This document shows, in pieces, positions 1 through 8,214 of a stretch of DNA of 64,000 bases. The translations under genes and the position numbers were made by a program. The notes below the pieces were generated by a model. It was not told where the DNA came from. It was given only the letters and a program-made list of their open reading frames with translations, and did no database searches. The DNA is from an uncultured Bartonella sp. (GTDB lineage: Bacteria; Pseudomonadota; Alphaproteobacteria; Rhizobiales; Rhizobiaceae). The DNA lies in the NCBI GenBank assembly GCA_945285915.1, contig CALYQL010000009.1, positions 43,096-107,095 on the forward strand, read 5' to 3'. Positions within the stretch are counted from its first letter, which is position 1. Each line of letters starts with the position of its first letter.

Positions 1-318
1 TTCTAAACGTCCATTCGACAATAGATCAAGCACCGCCGCATCTTCAGCTACGCGCACTGGATTTTCCATTGGAAGCGTTATCACCCCCGTCCCCAATCTG
101 ATTGCTTTAGTCTTGGCGGCTAAATTTGCCAGAAACACAAATGGCGATGGCAACCCGCCTTCCACAGGGTGGAAATGGTGTTGGGCAACCCAAGCTGTTT
201 CATATCCTAATGCCTCTGCATAACTGATTTGTTCTTCCGCTAATCGATATCGTTCTCCAGCGGGTACGGAATCGAGCAGACGGGTGAAAAAACCAAGTCG
301 TTTTTGACTATGTGTCAT
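1..318 (-). CDS. LLM-class flavin-dependent oxidoreductase, N-terminal part (runs off window)
   Basis: The reverse strand reads open from an ATG at 318 to the window edge, giving the first 106 residues. The peptide has the N-terminal pattern of bacterial luciferase-like (LLM) flavin monooxygenases: an early GFFTRLL strand, AEEQISYAEALGYETAWVAQHH, a PSPFVFLANLAAKT segment, then IRLGTGVITLPMENPVRVAED. These proteins form a TIM barrel that binds reduced FMN and oxidises small organic substrates. The substrate cannot be told from this fragment. The 3' part lies outside the window. The long AT-rich gap upstream probably contains its promoter. Family assignment is strong; exact function is unknown. 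Confidence 0.8.
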   Translation of the reverse strand, partial: MTHSQKRLGFFTRLLDSVPAGERYRLAEEQISYAEALGYETAWVAQHHFHPVEGGLPSPFVFLANLAAKTKAIRLGTGVITLPMENPVRVAEDAAVLDLLSNGRLE

Positions 319-1033
319 AATAGAAAACCAATACTTTTTGATAAATTCGTAACTTTCTAAACGTTACGAAATTACGATATGTGACACAAAGTACTGATGT
401 TTTGATTTAATCAAATTCTTAAAAACTTTTACCTGTTTAAATCGAATGATAAAAACTATTTTTCTTTTTATTTTATAATGACCATATCTGGTAATTTATT
501 ATTCTACTTTTATTTATTGATTTAGTTACACCGCATCATGAAATTTGATGCAAAAATCATTATAGATATATCATAAATACTTGTCGTAGCTTAATTTTAA
601 AAGTTGAAAACGCCGATACCGGATCTGCTAATGTTTTGATACAATTTAAAAACTGCAATTCTGCCATCATCAATTCGTTTTCAGCATTCAAAATATCCAC
701 CAAAGCCAGCTACAACTCTAGGTATGAATATCGCCACATCTTTAGGTGTAAATGTAATGCTGCAAGGTTTTTAATAGCTTGATGCCTATAGAAAATAAAA
801 CACCACTCCTATTGATAAAATATTCTATTTGTCATGACCGAAGCGACAATAAAATCTTAATAATCGCAAAAAACAGAGTGCTCATAAAACTGGATTATAA
901 TACTCATATTCTTTAAAAAAATTTCCTCAAATCTCTCAAAATTATACAACTTTACGAATCAAATCGATTTAAGCCAGCAAAATACCTTCTCTAAAAACTC
1001 ATATTTTTTGACCCATTTTTAGAAAATTTGATT

Positions 1034-1048
1034 GTCCCATTTTGGGAC
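1034..1048. promoter_or_regulatory. Inverted repeat GTCCCA-TTT-TGGGAC
   Basis: A perfect 6-3-6 inverted repeat in otherwise AT-rich DNA, 26 bases to the left of the FNR-type box. It could be an operator for a dimeric repressor or activator. A related symmetric site lies at 14904-14918. The binding protein is unknown. Confidence 0.35.
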
Positions 1049-1073
1049 TATAAAAATGATATATACATAACTT

Positions 1074-1087
1074 TTGATATTTATCAA
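1074..1087 (+). promoter_or_regulatory. FNR/FixK-type box (TTGATATTTATCAA)
   Basis: This is a perfect match to TTGAT-N4-ATCAA, the consensus bound by FNR, FnrL, FixK and NnrR in alphaproteobacteria. It lies about 204 bases upstream of the torC-like start. If used at the common class II position of -41.5, transcription would start near 1122, giving a leader of about 170 nt. Low-oxygen induction fits the role of the operon downstream. The site is seen; its function is inferred. Confidence 0.6.
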
Positions 1088-1151
1088 GAGATAACTTATT
1101 GTTTTTATTTTATTATTTTTATTTTCACTAGATCTTCAATTTGTACTTTTT

Positions 1152-1171
1152 TTATCACGAATTCGTGATAA
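1152..1171. promoter_or_regulatory. Perfect 20-bp palindrome, candidate operator
   Basis: TTATCACGAATTCGTGATAA is a perfect 10+10 palindrome in the torC leader region, 120 bases before the start codon. Its length and symmetry suit a dimeric helix-turn-helix repressor of GntR, MarR or TetR type. It lies downstream of the FNR-type box, where a bound repressor could block transcription. No T-run follows it, so it is not a terminator. Confidence 0.45.
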
Positions 1172-1290
1172 TTTAGAAAAATAATAAGCTAAATTACATG
1201 GCTAATTATGTCACGGCACTAACAATCTAGGGTTGAGAAAATTGGGAGGTTCTCAATTCTATTGTAAAGTCAAAAGAAGGACCCCATAAT

Positions 1291-2901
1291 ATGAAACGGT
1301 TAACCCGGTGGCTTTTGGTTCTTATTGTTTTAGGTATCGTAGGATTTTTTGTCCTTACTTCTCCTATTACATGGTCGCTAACACACCCGACACGGGATGT
1401 AGCAGATAATGCAGCTCCTAATTTGGAAAATGGTCGCATTGTTTTTGTTGCCAGCGATTGTGCAACCTGCCACACCACACCTAACCAAGAAGATCCGCTA
1501 AAACTAGGCGGCGGACGTGCATTGGACACAGAATTTGGGCGCTTTTATATGCCCAACATTTCACCAGACAAGAAAGACGGTATCGGAAGCTGGACACTTG
1601 AACAGTTCACTAAAGCTGTTCGTGAAGGTGTCGGCCCTAACGGCATAATGCCAGATGGTCAAAACCTATACCCAGCCTTTCCTTACACCTCTTATCAGAA
1701 GTTGACAGCAAACGATGTACGCGACTTATTTGCTTATATCAAAACGTTGGAACCTGTTTCAGGTGTAGCGCCAGATCATGAATTAAAGTTCCCATTCAAT
1801 ATGCGTCGTGGCATAGGTGTATGGCGTCTTGCATTTCTTGACGGAAAGCCTCTGGAAGCTGAAAAGACATCAACGGCAAGCAAATCAAACGATGCTGTTT
1901 TAGAACGCGGTCGTTATCTTGTTGAAGCTGCTGGTCACTGTGCAGAATGTCACTCTACCCGTAATTTCATGGGCGTAATCAAAGGTGGAATGCGTTACGG
2001 TGGTGGTGCAACACCGGATGGTTTGGCTCACTTCCCGAACATCAGTCAGGATGAAACAGGTATTGGTTTCTGGCCAGAAATTTCAATCTACAACTATTTG
2101 AAAACCGGCAAGAGCCCAATTGGCAAGATTGCTGGTGGCGATATGGCTGAAGTTATTGAAAATACAAAGCTTCTTCCTGATGAAGACCTGCATGCAATGG
2201 CTGCTTATATCAAGACATTGCCTGGTGTTGATCTGCCGGCTCCTGGACAACCAGAACCAAACCGCACACCAGAAGTCGTCATGGTAAAGCAAACCAGCAA
2301 AGTTGGTGCAACATTGCCGACCTCATCACAAAGTGAAATCAACAGTGCCAATACGCTTTACGCCGTATACACCAAGCCATTCCACTTGGACGAAAGTGCA
2401 ACTGGCGATGAAGATGGCAAGTTGCTAGCAAGTGCAAAACTTTCAGTTATTGACCGTAAAGATGGCAAATTGAAAGTACGTGTAGACGGTTGGCAAATGG
2501 ACGGCGCGCCATCAGTTATTTATGCCTTGAAAGGTCAGCGTATTATGTATGCTGTCTTGGGTGAAAAGGCTATTGCTGCTTCCAAGGTTGGTGATGCTGT
2601 TGTTGATGAGGAAACCAAACAAAAATGGTATCCTGTCAGCGTTGAAGTATGGACAAGCAATACGGAACTTAACGTAGCACTTTCCAACTTGTGGACTTAT
2701 TCATCTAATCTGTTCAGCTCAACATGTGGCGTATGTCACTCTCTACCAGCATCGGGGCATTTGCTTGCTAACCAATGGATTGGTAACTTGAATGCGATGA
2801 AACGGTATACATCATTGTCACCTGATCAATATCGCCTTCTCTTGAGCTACCTGCAGAACCACTCGAAAGATGTGCATGATGATGACGGAGGCGCACACTA
2901 A
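1291..2901 (+). CDS. TorC-like fusion cytochrome: diheme class I cytochrome c plus TorC C-terminal monoheme domain
   Basis: A 536-residue membrane-anchored triheme c-type cytochrome. Residues about 7-28 form one transmembrane anchor. Haem motifs are CATCH (57-61), CAECH (217-221) and CGVCH (479-483). The first two lie in tandem class I cytochrome domains like the cytochrome subunits of alcohol and gluconate dehydrogenases. Residues about 345-536 resemble the C-terminal domain of TorC, including ANQWIGNLNAMKRYTSL and YRLLLSYLQNH around and after the third haem. In classical TorC this domain passes electrons to TorA and is preceded by a NapC-type tetraheme quinol-oxidising domain, which is absent here. 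The start is backed by AAGGA ahead of the ATG. The stop overlaps the torD start by one base (TAATG). The role as electron donor to TorA is inferred from the C-terminal domain and the operon. Confidence 0.85.
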   Translation: MKRLTRWLLVLIVLGIVGFFVLTSPITWSLTHPTRDVADNAAPNLENGRIVFVASDCATCHTTPNQEDPLKLGGGRALDTEFGRFYMPNISPDKKDGIGSWTLEQFTKAVREGVGPNGIMPDGQNLYPAFPYTSYQKLTANDVRDLFAYIKTLEPVSGVAPDHELKFPFNMRRGIGVWRLAFLDGKPLEAEKTSTASKSNDAVLERGRYLVEAAGHCAECHSTRNFMGVIKGGMRYGGGATPDGLAHFPNISQDETGIGFWPEISIYNYLKTGKSPIGKIAGGDMAEVIENTKLLPDEDLHAMAAYIKTLPGVDLPAPGQPEPNRTPEVVMVKQTSKVGATLPTSSQSEINSANTLYAVYTKPFHLDESATGDEDGKLLASAKLSVIDRKDGKLKVRVDGWQMDGAPSVIYALKGQRIMYAVLGEKAIAASKVGDAVVDEETKQKWYPVSVEVWTSNTELNVALSNLWTYSSNLFSSTCGVCHSLPASGHLLANQWIGNLNAMKRYTSLSPDQYRLLLSYLQNHSKDVHDDDGGAH

Positions 2902-3566
2902 TGTCCGCCACTTTGTCAAACGCTTCTGACACCTCTGAAGAAACAATCATTGCACGGGAATGTTTGGTGCAAGCAGCGATTGTGGACTGGTTTTCACAAT
3001 TCTTTATTGCACCCCCTGATCATAAACTCCTAGAGGAATGTCAGTCTGACCGTGTTAAAGATTTTCTTGCAAGTTTCGGTGAAACTTTGGAAGCGGTTGA
3101 CCTGACAACGTTGATTGCGGATTATTTCCGCAATCAATCTATCGAGGATTTAGATCAAGTACTTTCGCATCAATATTTCGGATTATTTGATGGTGCGGCT
3201 GGTCCAAATGCTGTACCGCCTTATGAAAGCTATTATAAGAATGCCAATGGCCGTCTATATCAGCAACCTTATGCTGAAATGATGGAAATATTGAAGGAGT
3301 TGGATGTTTCTGTCGCTGCTTCATGCAAAGAGCCTGCAGATCATTTGGCTTTGGAACTAGCAGCACTTGCCGAGGCACTACGTCAAAGAAGGTCAAAGGA
3401 AATTGACCAATTGGCGACGCGGCTTTTAGATTGGGTTCCGAAAATGCTGGAGTCAATCAGCATGGTTGCCATGTCCAGCTTATACACAAAATTGATCGAA
3501 TTACTTGTTATTTATTTATCGTCTTTCCAAAATCCTGTCATCGCAGGAAAGACCGTCAAACACTAG
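2901..3566 (+). CDS. torD: TorD-family chaperone for the molybdoenzyme TorA
   Basis: A 221-residue, mostly helical cytoplasmic protein of the TorD/DmsD/NarJ family. These chaperones bind the Tat signal peptide and apoprotein of a molybdopterin oxidoreductase and assist cofactor insertion before export. Visible family features are YFGLFDG, the VPPYESYY segment near residues 108-115, GRLYQQPYAEM, and EPADHLALELAAL near 148-160. The ATG overlaps the stop of the preceding cytochrome gene, so translation is probably coupled. The gene ends 9 bases before torA. The order cytochrome-chaperone-reductase resembles dorCDA of Rhodobacter rather than torCAD of E. coli. The partner is almost certainly the adjacent torA product. 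Confidence 0.85.
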   Translation: MSATLSNASDTSEETIIARECLVQAAIVDWFSQFFIAPPDHKLLEECQSDRVKDFLASFGETLEAVDLTTLIADYFRNQSIEDLDQVLSHQYFGLFDGAAGPNAVPPYESYYKNANGRLYQQPYAEMMEILKELDVSVAASCKEPADHLALELAALAEALRQRRSKEIDQLATRLLDWVPKMLESISMVAMSSLYTKLIELLVIYLSSFQNPVIAGKTVKH

Positions 3567-3575
3567 GAGAATGCC

Positions 3576-6080
3576 ATGTCATTCGACAAAACAAAGATTG
3601 CTTTACCTGAAATGAACCGTCGTTCATTTTTGAAAAGCAGTGCTATAATGGCCATGGTTGGGGCAGCGAGTGGATCGCTTCTCACACGTGGTGCTCAAGC
3701 TGAAGAAGCTACCAAACTTACAATGTCTGGCGGCCACTTCGGTGTTTTCCGTGGCCGTGTAGAAAATGGCCGTCTGGTTGAAGTTACGCCTTGGGAAAAG
3801 GATCCACATCCGACTCCAATGCTACAGGGTATGATGGACTCGATCTATTCTCCATCACGTATCAAATATCCAATGGTACGTCGTGCATGGTTGGAAAAAG
3901 GTCCAGGCGCTGATCCTGAAACACGCGGTATGGGTGATTTCGTACGCGTAAGCTGGGATAAAGCTCTTGATTTGGTTGCAGGCGAAATTAAACGCGTGCG
4001 CGAAACATATGGTTCATCAAGCCTTTATGGTGGTTCATATGGCTGGCAAAGCCCTGGTAAATTGCATAACTGCCGTACTTTGTTGCGTCGTATGCTCAAA
4101 ACCACTGGTGGTTTTGTGAACGGATTGGGTGACTATTCCACTGGTGCTGCTCAGGTTATTCTGCCACACGTTGTCGGTTCTTTGGAAGTTTACGAACAAT
4201 GTACGTCTTGGGACGTTGTTAAAGAAAACACAAAGACATTGGTATTTTGGGGTTGTAACCCGGTTAATACCAACCAGATCGGTTGGCTTGTTCCTGACCA
4301 TGGTGGCTATGAAGGCTTGGAAAAGGTTAAAAAAGCCGGCATTCGTGTCATCTGTATCGATCCTATCAAGACCGAAACATGTCAACTGCTCAATGGTGAA
4401 TGGATCGCACCGCGTCCACAAACCGATGTTGCAATGATGATCGGTATTGCTCATACGCTTTACAAAGAAGATCTTCACGATAAAGCATTCTTGAAGAAAT
4501 ATACCGTTGGTTATGACAAATTTGAGGCTTATCTCAAAGGCGAAGAAGACGGTGTAGAGAAAACTGCGGAGTGGGCTTCAAAGATTTGTGGTATTGACGC
4601 AGATGTCATCAAACAACTCGCACGCGACTTTGCAAAAGATCGCACGATGATTGCTGGCGGTTGGTCAATGCAACGCCAACATCATGGTGAACAAGCACAC
4701 TGGATGATTGTTACACTTTGTTCAATGCTTGGACAGATTGGTCTTCCAGGTGGTGGTTTTGGCTTCAGTTACCATTACTGCAGCGGTGGTACACCAACAG
4801 CTTACAGCCCGATCTTGAATGGTATTACTGACGGTCCTGCACCTGTCGTTGAAGATCTGCCGAAAGGTTGTGAGCCAAATTCTACAGAATCTGCATGTCA
4901 GCCAAAAACAAATGCTATTCCTGTATGCCGTGTCGTTGAGTCACTCCTCCATCCAGGAAAAACAATTAAGTATAATGGTTCCGATATCGTCCTTCCTGAA
5001 TTACACATGGTATATTGGGTAGGTGGAAATCCATTTGTTCACCAGCAAAACCGTAACGAAATGGTTGAAGCTTGGAAAAAGTTGGACACATTTGTTGTTC
5101 ATGATTTCCAATGGACACCATCTGCACGTCATGCTGACATTGTTTTACCTGTAACAACTTCATACGAACGTAACGACATTGAACAATTGGGCGATTATGC
5201 ATTAAGCCATATCGTTCCAATGAAAAAACTCGTTGAACCTATGTATGAAGCACGCTCAGACTTCGATATTTTTGCTGCCATCAGCGAACGCCTAGGCAAA
5301 GGCAAAGAATTCACCGAAGGCTTGACCGAAATGGAATGGATCCGCAATTTCTACGAAGGTGCTCGCATGGTATCCCGTGCAAAGGGCATGGAAATGCCTG
5401 TTTTTGATACTTTCTGGAATAGCAATGAAGCGTTAGCTTTCCCAATCAAGGACGAACAGAGAAAGTTTGTTCGTTATGGGGAATTCCGTGAAGATCCATT
5501 GATGAATCCATTGGGTACACCATCAGGAAAAATCGAAATCTACTCGCTCAATATCGAGAAGATGAAATATGATGACTGCCCACCACATGCAACATGGATG
5601 GAACCGATTGAACGGTTAGATGGCCCAACAACGAAGTATCCACTTCACATTGCAGCCAATCACCCAATCTACCGCTTACACTCACAGCTATGTGGCACTA
5701 AATTGCGTGAGCAATATGCTATTGGCGGCCGTGAACCTTGCTGGATCAATCCAAAAGATGCGGAAGCACGTGGATTGAAAGATGGTGATATTGCACGCGC
5801 TTATAATGATCGTGGTCAGATTTTGGTTGGCATTAAGGTAACAGATGTCATTCGTCCTGGTGTTATCCGTATCAATGAAGGTGGTTGGTATGATCCAGTT
5901 AATCCATTGGAACCGAAAACACTTTGCCGTTATGGCGATGTGAACAACCTCACAGTAAGTGTTACAACTTCAAAATTGGCTCAAGCCAATTGTGGTCAAA
6001 CAGCTGTTGCTGAAATTGAGAAATATACCGGCGAATTACCTCCGGTAGAGGTTTTCAAAGAACCTCGCAAAATGAATTAA
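3576..6080 (+). CDS. torA: TMAO reductase (periplasmic molybdopterin enzyme, TorA/DorA type)
   Basis: An 834-residue molybdenum bis-MGD enzyme of the DMSO reductase family that reduces trimethylamine N-oxide and related oxides in anaerobic respiration. The N-terminus carries a Tat signal, NRRSFLK at residues 14-20, followed by a hydrophobic stretch and a cleavage region near AQA. There is no N-terminal 4Fe-4S cysteine motif, as expected for TorA/DorA. GDYSTGAAQVI contains the serine (about residue 188) expected to bind molybdenum. Further TorA features are YTVGYDKFEAYL, GGWSMQRQHHGEQ and MLGQIGLPGGGFG. The start has GGAGAA upstream. A strong terminator follows. TMAO versus DMSO or biotin sulfoxide preference cannot be settled by reading; the TorC-type domain upstream favours TMAO. 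Confidence 0.9.
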   Translation: MSFDKTKIALPEMNRRSFLKSSAIMAMVGAASGSLLTRGAQAEEATKLTMSGGHFGVFRGRVENGRLVEVTPWEKDPHPTPMLQGMMDSIYSPSRIKYPMVRRAWLEKGPGADPETRGMGDFVRVSWDKALDLVAGEIKRVRETYGSSSLYGGSYGWQSPGKLHNCRTLLRRMLKTTGGFVNGLGDYSTGAAQVILPHVVGSLEVYEQCTSWDVVKENTKTLVFWGCNPVNTNQIGWLVPDHGGYEGLEKVKKAGIRVICIDPIKTETCQLLNGEWIAPRPQTDVAMMIGIAHTLYKEDLHDKAFLKKYTVGYDKFEAYLKGEEDGVEKTAEWASKICGIDADVIKQLARDFAKDRTMIAGGWSMQRQHHGEQAHWMIVTLCSMLGQIGLPGGGFGFSYHYCSGGTPTAYSPILNGITDGPAPVVEDLPKGCEPNSTESACQPKTNAIPVCRVVESLLHPGKTIKYNGSDIVLPELHMVYWVGGNPFVHQQNRNEMVEAWKKLDTFVVHDFQWTPSARHADIVLPVTTSYERNDIEQLGDYALSHIVPMKKLVEPMYEARSDFDIFAAISERLGKGKEFTEGLTEMEWIRNFYEGARMVSRAKGMEMPVFDTFWNSNEALAFPIKDEQRKFVRYGEFREDPLMNPLGTPSGKIEIYSLNIEKMKYDDCPPHATWMEPIERLDGPTTKYPLHIAANHPIYRLHSQLCGTKLREQYAIGGREPCWINPKDAEARGLKDGDIARAYNDRGQILVGIKVTDVIRPGVIRINEGGWYDPVNPLEPKTLCRYGDVNNLTVSVTTSKLAQANCGQTAVAEIEKYTGELPPVEVFKEPRKMN

Positions 6081-6102
6081 CACTCAATTTTCATCAAGAA
6101 TT

Positions 6103-6130
6103 AAGGAGGCAATCATTGCCTCCTTTTTTA
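6103..6130 (+). terminator. Rho-independent terminator of the tor operon
   Basis: The inverted repeat AAGGAGGCAAT / ATTGCCTCCTT is followed directly by a T-rich run, 22 bases after the torA stop codon. Confidence 0.9.
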
Positions 6131-6228
6131 TTTTTAAAGCCCTTATCACAAATTAAAATTATTCTTGATCTTGATAAAATCGAGATCTATTTATCTATCG
6201 TGATTTGAATGATCCGTTTAAATCTTCG

Positions 6229-6304
6229 GGGGCTATAGCTCAGCTGGGAGAGCGCTTGCATCGCACGCAAGAAGTCAGCGGTTCGATTCCGCTTAGCTCC
6301 ACCA
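6229..6304 (+). tRNA. tRNA-Ala (anticodon CGC)
   Basis: A 76-nt cloverleaf. The acceptor stem GGGGCTA pairs with TAGCTCC. The anticodon stem CTTGC/GCAAG holds the loop ATCGCAC, giving anticodon CGC, which reads alanine codon GCG. The T-arm contains GGTTCGATTCC, and CCA is encoded at 6302-6304. It marks the left edge of a gene-poor accessory region. Confidence 0.95.
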
Positions 6305-6709
6305 AGTTTTCATATTTTTTCCGAAACCTGTGTTGTATCGCTGTTTAATGACTTTATTCATAAAAGTTTTGACGCTGCAATTAGCGTTATACCCCTATCT
6401 CTTAGTAAAGTTAGTTCCCTTCATGAACATCCAGACGTTAAGATAATTGGTACATTGATAAAGCAGGCGAAGCCTGCTTCTATTTAACACGCCTTTTAAA
6501 TAAAATGCGTTCACCTCTCCCCTGCCCTTGCTTATGCATGAGGCGAGGCTCGAAAAATAATCATCATGATATACGAAACTGCACGTATGAGGCTTTTGAA
6601 GAATATCGGACAGAAAAGATTAACATAATATGTTACAAACATCAGGGCAATCTATGCAGAAATTGCGAGTGCTTTCTGCCGTCTTCATAATCTAACAAAA
6701 GCAGCATTT
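6305..6709. other. Gene-poor stretch after tRNA-Ala
   Basis: About 400 bases with no convincing gene start. A hairpin lies at 6461-6479. From about 6625 the plus strand is open in frame with the small gene at 6710, without a usual start codon, which may indicate a decayed 5' end of that gene. Confidence 0.4.
6461..6479. terminator. Stem-loop AAGCAGGC-GAA-GCCTGCTT
   Basis: A perfect 8-bp GC-rich stem with a 3-nt loop. The following T content is weak, so it may be a terminator remnant or an RNA-processing hairpin. Confidence 0.4.
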
Positions 6710-6886
6710 ATGGCCAAAATTCTCGGACCTTCAAAAGCAGATCTACAAACAGCAAATTCCTACATGAAATTTTATATGCCAGAGGTAACAAAAGCTGATG
6801 TCGCACAAGGCATAAAAGCACGTTTTATGAAACGTTTAGAAACTTACTACAGCGAAATGAAAGAAGAATATCCCAATTTATACTGA
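6710..6886 (+). CDS. Small hypothetical protein (58 aa), possibly 5'-truncated
   Basis: ATG at 6710 to TGA at 6886 encodes a charged, lysine- and tyrosine-rich peptide beginning MAKILGPSKADLQ. I do not recognise a family. The same frame stays open for about 85 bases upstream and reads protein-like residues (RAIYAEIASAFCRLHNLTKAAF) but has no ATG, GTG or TTG. A longer ancestral gene may therefore have lost its start. A strong bidirectional terminator follows 7 bases after the stop, which supports real transcription. Confidence 0.4.
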   Translation: MAKILGPSKADLQTANSYMKFYMPEVTKADVAQGIKARFMKRLETYYSEMKEEYPNLY

Positions 6887-6893
6887 ATAAATA

Positions 6894-6918
6894 AAAAGCC
6901 CCTTTTATAGGGGCTTTT
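6894..6918. terminator. Bidirectional terminator
   Basis: AAAAGCCCCT / AGGGGCTTTT with loop TTTAT lies between two convergent small genes. T-runs on both strands let it serve both. Confidence 0.85.
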
Positions 6919-6942
6919 ATTGTTTACAAAATCAAAAAATTA

Positions 6943-7134
6943 TCAGCAATCAGGATAACGCGTGGCTAACAGTTTCTTATATCGAACGGTATCGCCCGTG
7001 TACAAAGCAGCACTAAGGCATTCCTCGTACCTTCTTTCTCTTTCTTGACACGCTTCCCCCCACTCCGCAAACTCTTCAATCCGCTCATTAACTGTCCACT
7101 TTACTGCCAATGCAATCATTGAGGTAAGCTTCAT
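6943..7134 (-). CDS. Small hypothetical protein (63 aa)
   Basis: A charged 63-residue protein with a slightly hydrophobic N-terminus (MKLTSMIALAVKW), many glutamates and arginines in the middle, and two tyrosine-rich turns. It has two internal cysteines and one at its C-terminus. An AGAGGCAC element precedes the ATG at suitable spacing, and a terminator lies just past the stop. No family is recognised. The size and accessory setting suggest a lineage-specific gene. Confidence 0.4.
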   Translation of the reverse strand: MKLTSMIALAVKWTVNERIEEFAEWGEACQERERRYEECLSAALYTGDTVRYKKLLATRYPDC

Positions 7135-7340
7135 TTTAGTGCCTCTTATATCTCGTACTGAGAAATTCTATTTCATGCATGATATATAAAGCATTTTTAT
7201 TATTTAATGAATAATTTTCTTAACAGTAACGAATGCTTTAAAACATTAAAAGCTTCTACCATAACCTTGATTAAACTTATGCGACTGCCCAAACCGCCAT
7301 CAAGCCTAAACGCTGCAAAAATTAAGAAGCGAAATGCATA

Positions 7341-7592
7341 TTAAAAGGTAATTCTTTCGTCTGGTATTTTTGCTTTCCAACCTCGCGTAAAGCCATATGA
7401 CATAGCATTAGATGCCGTTTCTATTTGTTGAATAAGCAACTCTCTTTCTTGCAATAAAGCCACAATAAGCGATTTCACGTCCCCATGATAAAGATCAACC
7501 AAAGCATCAACATCGTCTTGATGCTTTGCAAGAATTTGCACACCATTCATCATACCGACTCCATTTTGTTCCCTTATTGTTCTTTTTTCCAT
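7341..7592 (-). CDS. Small hypothetical protein (83 aa)
   Basis: An 83-residue soluble protein without signal peptide or membrane segment. The middle part (about residues 20-62) is amphipathic, rich in leucine, valine, aspartate and glutamate, and probably helical. No domain is recognised. The upstream region on the minus strand has AAGAG-like purines but no strong ribosome site. The first ATG is used here; an alternative start at Met14 or Met15 is possible. It stands alone, with more than 200 bases of non-coding DNA on both sides. Confidence 0.4.
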   Translation of the reverse strand: MEKRTIREQNGVGMMNGVQILAKHQDDVDALVDLYHGDVKSLIVALLQERELLIQQIETASNAMSYGFTRGWKAKIPDERITF

Positions 7593-8214
7593 TCAAGAGT
7601 CAACGAAAAAATCTTTATAATGTTCGAAGATCACAGGATGATATATGTAAAATAATTTGCGCTAAAAATGATATGATGGACAACAATTGACCAACGACAC
7701 CAGACGGTCAATTTACTCTCATTTCAACTGCCATCACAGAACAATACATCACGTGTTTTCTAAACCGGATGGATATTGCACCATAATCTTTTTAAGAAAC
7801 ACGCACTCAACAAAGTAAATTCATTCGGTATTTCTGGAGCATCCCATACACTTTATGTACTGCTTTTCATAAAATACTGGCCAAGAAGCATTTCTAGGAA
7901 CTTAGAGGTTTTGCTTCGGTACATTTCAACAAACACATGGTAATTTTGAATAAAAATTGATGGCGGTCGATAATGTCCACAGAGGAAAAAACAACAGTTT
8001 TTTAGCTTTATATGAATGCTGTTTTTGTAAAATAAATATCGCTTTTTTAAATTTTTTCAGTGTATTAGCGCAAACCTAGCTGCATGAACTGAATGAATGG
8101 CTCACAGCTAACTATCTTTATTGTTTACCTCATAAACTTATTATGCATAAGAAAAACTTTAAAACCAGTCGATGGATCACACTCATATTCTGAAAATATC
8201 GTGAAGGGGAAACG
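7593..8214. other. AT-rich intergenic region
   Basis: About 620 bases with no gene I can support. It probably contains the promoter of the secreted-protein pair that begins at 8215. Confidence 0.5.

Larger units (their letters stand above)
319..1290. other. Long AT-rich intergenic region
   Basis: About 970 bases without a convincing gene, between two divergently transcribed genes. Apart from three short symmetric sites near its right end (listed separately), I see only AT-rich sequence with many stops in all frames. Confidence 0.6.

Noticed and set aside
1152..1171. 20-bp palindrome as a terminator
   Set aside because: It has no loop and no T-run, and it lies upstream of the gene rather than after one.
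6505..6690. Open frame of 61 codons before the small gene at 6710
   Set aside because: The composition is not protein-like (many Cys, His and Pro), there is no ribosome site, and a different frame carries the better coding signal to the right.
7965..7985. DnaA-box-like ATGTCCACA and AT-rich DNA as a replication origin
   Set aside because: A single imperfect box without dnaA, dnaN, parAB or a box cluster is not enough.
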